Shown piece after piece: positions 20,898 through 25,012 of a stretch of 25,012 nucleotides of DNA. Location of the stretch: the NCBI GenBank assembly GCA_934271725.1, contig CAKQSC010000007.1, positions 1 through 25,012 on the forward strand, read 5' to 3'. The translations under genes and the position numbers were made by a program. Positions within the stretch are counted from its first letter, which is position 1, and each line of letters opens with the position of its first letter. Source of the DNA: an uncultured Clostridia bacterium. Its GTDB lineage: Bacteria > Bacillota > Clostridia > Christensenellales > Borkfalkiaceae. The notes below the pieces were generated by a model. The model was not told the origin of the DNA, did not search any database, and saw only the letters and a program-made list of their open reading frames with translations.

Positions 20898-23804
20898 ATG
20901 AAAAAAGCAATAATAAGCATTTTATCCGTTTTGTTCGCAGTATCCTTATCGATAGCGGGAATTGCCTGTTCGGGTAAAAAAGAACCGGTTATAAACGACA
21001 ACAGAAAAGTAATTTTAAGTTCTTACGAACTGATTATAGAAAAAGACGCCGTCGAAAAAATAACGGCGGAAATGTCGGTCGGCAAAGGAAAGTTCGAGTG
21101 GAGCACTTCGGACGAAGCCGTCGCGACGGTAGACGATGGCGTGATTACGGGCGTTTCGTTGGGAACCGCCGTGGTTACGGCAAAGTACGGGGACAAACAG
21201 GCGGAATGTAAAGTTTCGGTAGTTTTACCCGACGGTTATCCCAAATTTTACCGCGGAGACGAAGAAGTCGAAACCTTTGTCGGAAACACGTATAAAATAG
21301 ACGCCAAAGTAACCTTTAACGGCGAAGAAGTACAATCGGCGATTTCTTACGAGGTCGCAAACGAAAGAATCGCAACCGTCGATAACGGAGTGATTACGGG
21401 CGTAAGCCAAGGCGAAACGGAAATAAAAGTTACCGCCGTATATTGCGGTTATGCGGTTGTAAAAACGGTTTCGGTAAAAGTACACGGAAGAATGATAGTT
21501 CGCGCGGACAACGAAAACGCGGTCGTTCAACTCGTAGAAGATTCTTCTCTCGGTTACAAGACTAACGCGTATATAGGCGTTAAAGCGTTTTACGACTTAA
21601 ACGACGTAACGGGTTCGGTAACGGACGTCGTATGGACGTCGTCGGACGACAAAATCGTTGCGGTAACTTCTTCGGCGGACGAAAACGGGTTTAAACGCGC
21701 GGAGGTTTCTTCCGTAAGCGCGGGCGACGCGAAAATAAAATGCGACTTTAAATATAACGGCGAATCTTATTCCTATTCGTTTGACGTAGTCGCGGAAAAA
21801 TCCGTGTATACGATATCGGAAGCGGTGCTTGCCGACTCCGAAACGGACGGAACGCAAACGGCTACTCTTACGACGAATATTCCGTCGGGCTGTTCCGTAA
21901 CGACCGCTCTCGGCGTTAAAATAAGCGGAAAGAACGCGGAAATAAAGGAAATAGTCGATAACGACATAGTGCTTGCAAGACCGAACGGCGTTGCGAAAGG
22001 CGGTATAGACGTAACGATCGAGGACGCAAAATGGATTTGCACGGTAGAGGACGGCGTTTATTGTACGGCTGTTCTTACCAACGACTCCTGCGAAGTGCTT
22101 AAAGACGGCGGTGAATTGTTTTCGGGCGATTATTACGTTCTCGGCGAAGATATAAACGTCGGCTGGACGAGCAAGACTATGGAACCCGTTAAAATAATGG
22201 GTACGCTTGACGGAAGAGGACACACGCTTAAAGGCATTACGCTCGATAAACCCGCAAGCGGTTGGTTCAGAGATTCGGGCGACAGTTCTCAAACGTACGT
22301 CGGTTATATTTCGGTAAACGACGGGGTTATAAAAAATCTCGCCATAGAATACGAAGCGACGACCGGCATGGAAGACGGTTCAAACACTTTCTCCGACCTC
22401 ATACATTACAACAACGGCGAAATAAACAATCTTTATATAAAAGCGGACGTTAAAGGAAGCGGTTGGTACGGTTCCGTCGTAGTCGGCAAAAACTACGGCG
22501 TTATAAGAAACTGCGTAACCGTTTGCCCCGAATATAAGAGTTCCGCAAACCTCCGCGCGAGATTGAGCGCGTACGTAGCGTTCAGTTACGGCGGTTCGAT
22601 AATAAATTGTTACACGCTCGGCGGAGACTGGGACGGGCTTAACGACTCCACGGCGCAGGGCGCGGGCAAATGTTATACGGAAGTGTATAACGGAGGCGTT
22701 ACCATAAGCAACTGGCGCGGTCTTTCGGACCTCGGCGAAGTCGCTTCTAACGGCTTTAAGAAAGAGGACGGTTGGAGCGGTTTCTGGCGGACGGACAAAT
22801 ATATCGTAGCGTTTGCGGGCGAACAGATAAGTCTGATTCCCACGACGTACCTCGAACTCGACTATATAGAAGAGAGCGAGGGAAGCATAGCGATAGAAGT
22901 TCCTTCGGAAGTAACGCTTGACGGAATGACGATAACGTTCAACGGCAAAAAAGCGACGCCCGTATCTCTCGAAGAGGGCATATTGACGGTTAAACGCGGA
23001 AGTTTCGTTTACGGCGAATACGATATAGCGATTTCGTATGCGGACAGAGCGTTCAAGGCAATGGGCGTAAGTTTCGTAACCAAAGTGATAAGATCTTCCG
23101 ACGCGGATAATTTTGCCGACCTTTTCGTCGGCGACGAAGACGCGTATTTCGTTCTTGCGGAAGATATAGACTTCGGCGGAAAAGGACTTGCCGGCAACAT
23201 TAACCTTAAAGGCGTTTTCGACGGCAAAGGACATACTCTTAAAAACTTCGTGCTGGATTACACGGGTTACCCGTCAAACGGCTGGAACGCTTATATATTC
23301 TCGGAAAACAACGGCGCAATAAAGAACGTTGCGTTCGAGTACGATATGAAAGACTCGCCCAACGACAGAATAGCGATAGTAAACAGCAATAAGGGCGTTA
23401 TAGAAAACGTTTACGCGAAAGTAAGAGTAATAGAAACCATTCAGAACGATTATCAGAAAGCGGGTGCGCTCGTTCAGGAGAACAAGGGAGGCGTCATAAG
23501 AAACTGCATAACCGAAATAACCGTCGAGGACGGCGTTATCATCGGTAAAGACGCTCCGGGAAGCGCGTATTATACGGTTGCCGGCATAACATGGTACAAT
23601 CTTGACGGCTCTACGGTTGAAAACTGCTATTCCGTCGTAGGAAACAGCGTAATTCCTTTGTATGCTTACAGCGACAGTTCGGACATTATAGATTCCGACA
23701 CGCTCGGTTCGGTTGAAGATTTCTCGTCGATAGGATTCGACAAAGACAACGGTTGGAACGAATTCTGGCAGTTCGTCGACGGAGAAATTATTTTCGGTTT
23801 ATAA
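20898..23804 (+). CDS. BIG2 and beta-helix repeat lipoprotein
   Basis: A 968-residue surface lipoprotein (lipobox AGIAC, Cys24). Two BIG2 domains follow the signal peptide: about 35-115 (WSTSDEAVATVDDGVITGVS) and about 125-200 (VANERIATVDNGVITGVSQG), and a third, more divergent one contains WTSSDDKIVAVTSSADENGF. Then come two right-handed beta-helix modules related to GLUG repeats: one contains YYVLGEDINVG, GTLDGRGHTLKGITLD and NGEINNLYIK, the other YFVLAEDIDFGG, GVFDGKGHTLKNFVLD and NKGVIENVYAK. Each ends in a similar GW-x-x-FW block (DGWSGFWRTD and NGWNEFWQFVDGEIIF), so the unit was duplicated within the gene. Ribosome binding site AAGGAGG. A role in adhesion or glycan binding is likely; no catalytic motif was recognised. 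Confidence 0.82.
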   Translation: MKKAIISILSVLFAVSLSIAGIACSGKKEPVINDNRKVILSSYELIIEKDAVEKITAEMSVGKGKFEWSTSDEAVATVDDGVITGVSLGTAVVTAKYGDKQAECKVSVVLPDGYPKFYRGDEEVETFVGNTYKIDAKVTFNGEEVQSAISYEVANERIATVDNGVITGVSQGETEIKVTAVYCGYAVVKTVSVKVHGRMIVRADNENAVVQLVEDSSLGYKTNAYIGVKAFYDLNDVTGSVTDVVWTSSDDKIVAVTSSADENGFKRAEVSSVSAGDAKIKCDFKYNGESYSYSFDVVAEKSVYTISEAVLADSETDGTQTATLTTNIPSGCSVTTALGVKISGKNAEIKEIVDNDIVLARPNGVAKGGIDVTIEDAKWICTVEDGVYCTAVLTNDSCEVLKDGGELFSGDYYVLGEDINVGWTSKTMEPVKIMGTLDGRGHTLKGITLDKPASGWFRDSGDSSQTYVGYISVNDGVIKNLAIEYEATTGMEDGSNTFSDLIHYNNGEINNLYIKADVKGSGWYGSVVVGKNYGVIRNCVTVCPEYKSSANLRARLSAYVAFSYGGSIINCYTLGGDWDGLNDSTAQGAGKCYTEVYNGGVTISNWRGLSDLGEVASNGFKKEDGWSGFWRTDKYIVAFAGEQISLIPTTYLELDYIEESEGSIAIEVPSEVTLDGMTITFNGKKATPVSLEEGILTVKRGSFVYGEYDIAISYADRAFKAMGVSFVTKVIRSSDADNFADLFVGDEDAYFVLAEDIDFGGKGLAGNINLKGVFDGKGHTLKNFVLDYTGYPSNGWNAYIFSENNGAIKNVAFEYDMKDSPNDRIAIVNSNKGVIENVYAKVRVIETIQNDYQKAGALVQENKGGVIRNCITEITVEDGVIIGKDAPGSAYYTVAGITWYNLDGSTVENCYSVVGNSVIPLYAYSDSSDIIDSDTLGSVEDFSSIGFDKDNGWNEFWQFVDGEIIFGL

Positions 23805-23820
23805 AAGATTTCGTAAATAT

Positions 23821-23850
23821 GCGCGGAAAGAAAAAACAATCTTTTCGCGC
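23821..23850 (+). other. intergenic stem-loop without T tract
   Basis: GCGCGGAAAG (23821-23830) pairs with CTTTTCGCGC (23841-23850), a 10-bp stem with one G-U pair and a 10-base loop. No T run follows, so it does not look like an intrinsic terminator. It may be an RNA-processing or mRNA-stabilising element between two genes of the same operon. Confidence 0.5.
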
Positions 23851-23885
23851 AATAAAAAGAAAAATCAATATAAGGAGAGAAAATT

Positions 23886-25012
23886 ATGAAAAAATGTGGC
23901 AAACTTTTGGCTACGTTGTTGGTTCTCGCACTTGCGTTGACGACGATTTTCGCGTTTACGGCTTGCTTTGACGACGACGGCAAAAAAGATGCGGAATACA
24001 CCATAGTATTCCTTGACGAAAGCGACGCGGAACTTGCAACCGTAAAGGTTAAAGAGGGAGTTGTTCCCGAGTTTACGGGCACGTTGCCCGCAGTTCCCGC
24101 GGAAACGGCGGAATACACCTATTCCTGGGGTTGGGACAAAGAAATAGTTCCCGCAACCGCGGACGCTACCTATAAACTTACGAGAGTATCGACGAAAAGA
24201 AGTTACGAAGTTAAGTTTATGAACGGCGAAACGGCTGTTTCCACCGTAACGGTAGAATACGGCGCGGAGGCGACTCTTCCCGAAAACCCGACCAAAGACG
24301 CAACGGTAGACAAGGCTTATACGTTCGACGGTTGGTATACGCAGGCGGAAGGCGGTGAAAAAGTTACCGACTTTACGATAACGGGCGCAACCGTTTATTA
24401 CGCGCATTTCACTGACAGCGCAAGAACGTATACCGTAACGTTTAAAAACGGCGAAGACGAACTTCAAAGCGGTAAAGTAGAATACGGCGTAGTTCCCGAA
24501 TATAAGGGAGAAACTCCCGTAAAAACGGCGGACGCGCAATATACTTACACGTTCAAAGGCTGGGACAAAGCAATTGTCGCGGTCAAGGGCGACGTTGTAT
24601 ATACGGCGCAATTCGACCAAACGGTTAATAAATACACTGTAACGTTTAAAAACGGCGACACGGAACTTCAAAGCGGTAAAGTAGAATACGGCGCGATGCC
24701 CGAGTATAAAGGAGAAACACCCGTAAAGGCGGGCGACGCGCAACACTCTTACACTTTCAAAGGCTGGGACAAAGACCTTACGGCGGTCAAGGGCGACGTT
24801 GTTTATACCGCTCAATTCGACCAAACGGTCAACAAATATACCGTAACTTTTAAAAACGGCGACGTAGAACTTCAAAGCGGTTTGGTAGAATACGGCGTAG
24901 TTCCCGAATATAAGGGAGAAACGCCCGTAAAGGCAGGCGACGCGCAACACTCTTACACTTTCAAAGGCTGGGACAAAGACCTTACGGCGGTCAAGGGCGA
25001 CGTTGTTTATAC
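23886..25012 (+). CDS. InlB B-repeat lipoprotein, 3' end missing
   Basis: A partial ORF of at least 375 codons running off the window. ATG 23886 follows TAAGGAGAG. The signal peptide ends in the lipobox FTAC (Cys27), followed by an acidic FDDDGKKDAE. The rest is a series of about 65-70-residue InlB B-repeat (Flg_new/Listeria-Bacteroides) units with the motifs YTVTFKNG, LQSGKVEYG, YTFKGWDK and VVYTAQF. At least two divergent N-terminal units precede near-identical 68-residue units beginning at 24429, 24633 and 24837. Such proteins are extracellular and often act in adhesion or stalk formation. The gene is co-directional with the glycan-transport operon; the 81-base gap contains a hairpin but no clear promoter, so it is probably co-transcribed. 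Confidence 0.85.
   Translation, partial: MKKCGKLLATLLVLALALTTIFAFTACFDDDGKKDAEYTIVFLDESDAELATVKVKEGVVPEFTGTLPAVPAETAEYTYSWGWDKEIVPATADATYKLTRVSTKRSYEVKFMNGETAVSTVTVEYGAEATLPENPTKDATVDKAYTFDGWYTQAEGGEKVTDFTITGATVYYAHFTDSARTYTVTFKNGEDELQSGKVEYGVVPEYKGETPVKTADAQYTYTFKGWDKAIVAVKGDVVYTAQFDQTVNKYTVTFKNGDTELQSGKVEYGAMPEYKGETPVKAGDAQHSYTFKGWDKDLTAVKGDVVYTAQFDQTVNKYTVTFKNGDVELQSGLVEYGVVPEYKGETPVKAGDAQHSYTFKGWDKDLTAVKGDVVY
24429..25012 (+). repeat. 204-bp in-frame tandem repeats
   Basis: Units start at 24429, 24633 and 24837, exactly 204 bp (68 codons) apart; the third is cut by the window end after 176 bp. The last two are the most alike: bases 24732-24808 and 24936-25012 are identical over 77 bp up to the edge. 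More units may follow outside the window. Confidence 0.9.

Noticed and set aside
23865..24950. 361-codon minus-strand ORF
   Set aside because: It mirrors the InlB-repeat gene in an antisense frame, has no ribosome binding site and no recognisable domain; the plus frame has a signal peptide and repeat motifs.
24429..25012. CRISPR-like regular repeats
   Set aside because: The repeats are 204 bp, contiguous and in frame, coding for InlB B-repeat units; there are no spacers.

Overview
The window looks like a chromosomal segment from a low-to-moderate GC member of the Bacillota, most likely an uncultured Clostridia-type gut bacterium. This is inferred from strong AAGGAG-type ribosome binding sites, heavy AGA (Arg) and ATA (Ile) codon use, lipoprotein signal peptides ending in a lipobox cysteine, a Gram-positive type YidC, and housekeeping genes usually found at the replication origin of Bacillota. 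No taxon can be proved from the sequence alone.

Region 1 (1-4480) is origin-proximal. A candidate DNA-unwinding element (one-mismatch DnaA box, GC-rich spacer, ACT/CTA 'DnaA-trio' track, AT-rich stretch) sits just upstream of dnaN. It is followed co-directionally by rpmH, rnpA, yidD, yidC and khpB (jag), ending in a strong hairpin terminator. dnaN leading directly into rpmH on the same strand is not the usual Bacillota layout. YidC carries a roughly 195-residue extracytoplasmic insertion.

Region 2 (4481-8578) holds two single genes with their own promoters: typA (bipA), then a terminator, then a long A-rich leader with AAAATCG repeats in front of the glutamine-dependent NAD+ synthetase gene nadE.

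Region 3 (8579-11746) is a three-gene ABC importer operon of the TrpXYZ-like class (lipoprotein, permease, ATPase). It is preceded by an apparently complete ribosome-mediated attenuator: promoter, ribosome binding site, a 17-residue leader peptide with Phe/Tyr at 8 of 9 consecutive positions, a competing antiterminator pairing and an intrinsic terminator. It implies control by charged tRNA-Phe/tRNA-Tyr and an aromatic amino acid or related substrate.

Region 4 (11747-25012) is a glycan-uptake locus. A minus-strand AraC-type regulator, whose promoter predicts a leaderless mRNA, faces away from a long plus-strand operon. The operon encodes a sugar-type solute-binding lipoprotein, two MalF/MalG-type permeases, a membrane-anchored Ig-like protein, a DUF4838 (GH67-like) lipoprotein, a BIG2/beta-helix lipoprotein and, after an 81-base gap, an InlB B-repeat lipoprotein cut by the window end. 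The shared intergenic region carries a two-part direct repeat next to both divergent promoters (likely AraC operators) and a structured 5' leader with a short upstream ORF. No ATPase for the sugar transporter is encoded here, so a shared MsmK-type ATPase elsewhere is expected.

No rRNA, tRNA, CRISPR array, transposase or phage gene was recognised.
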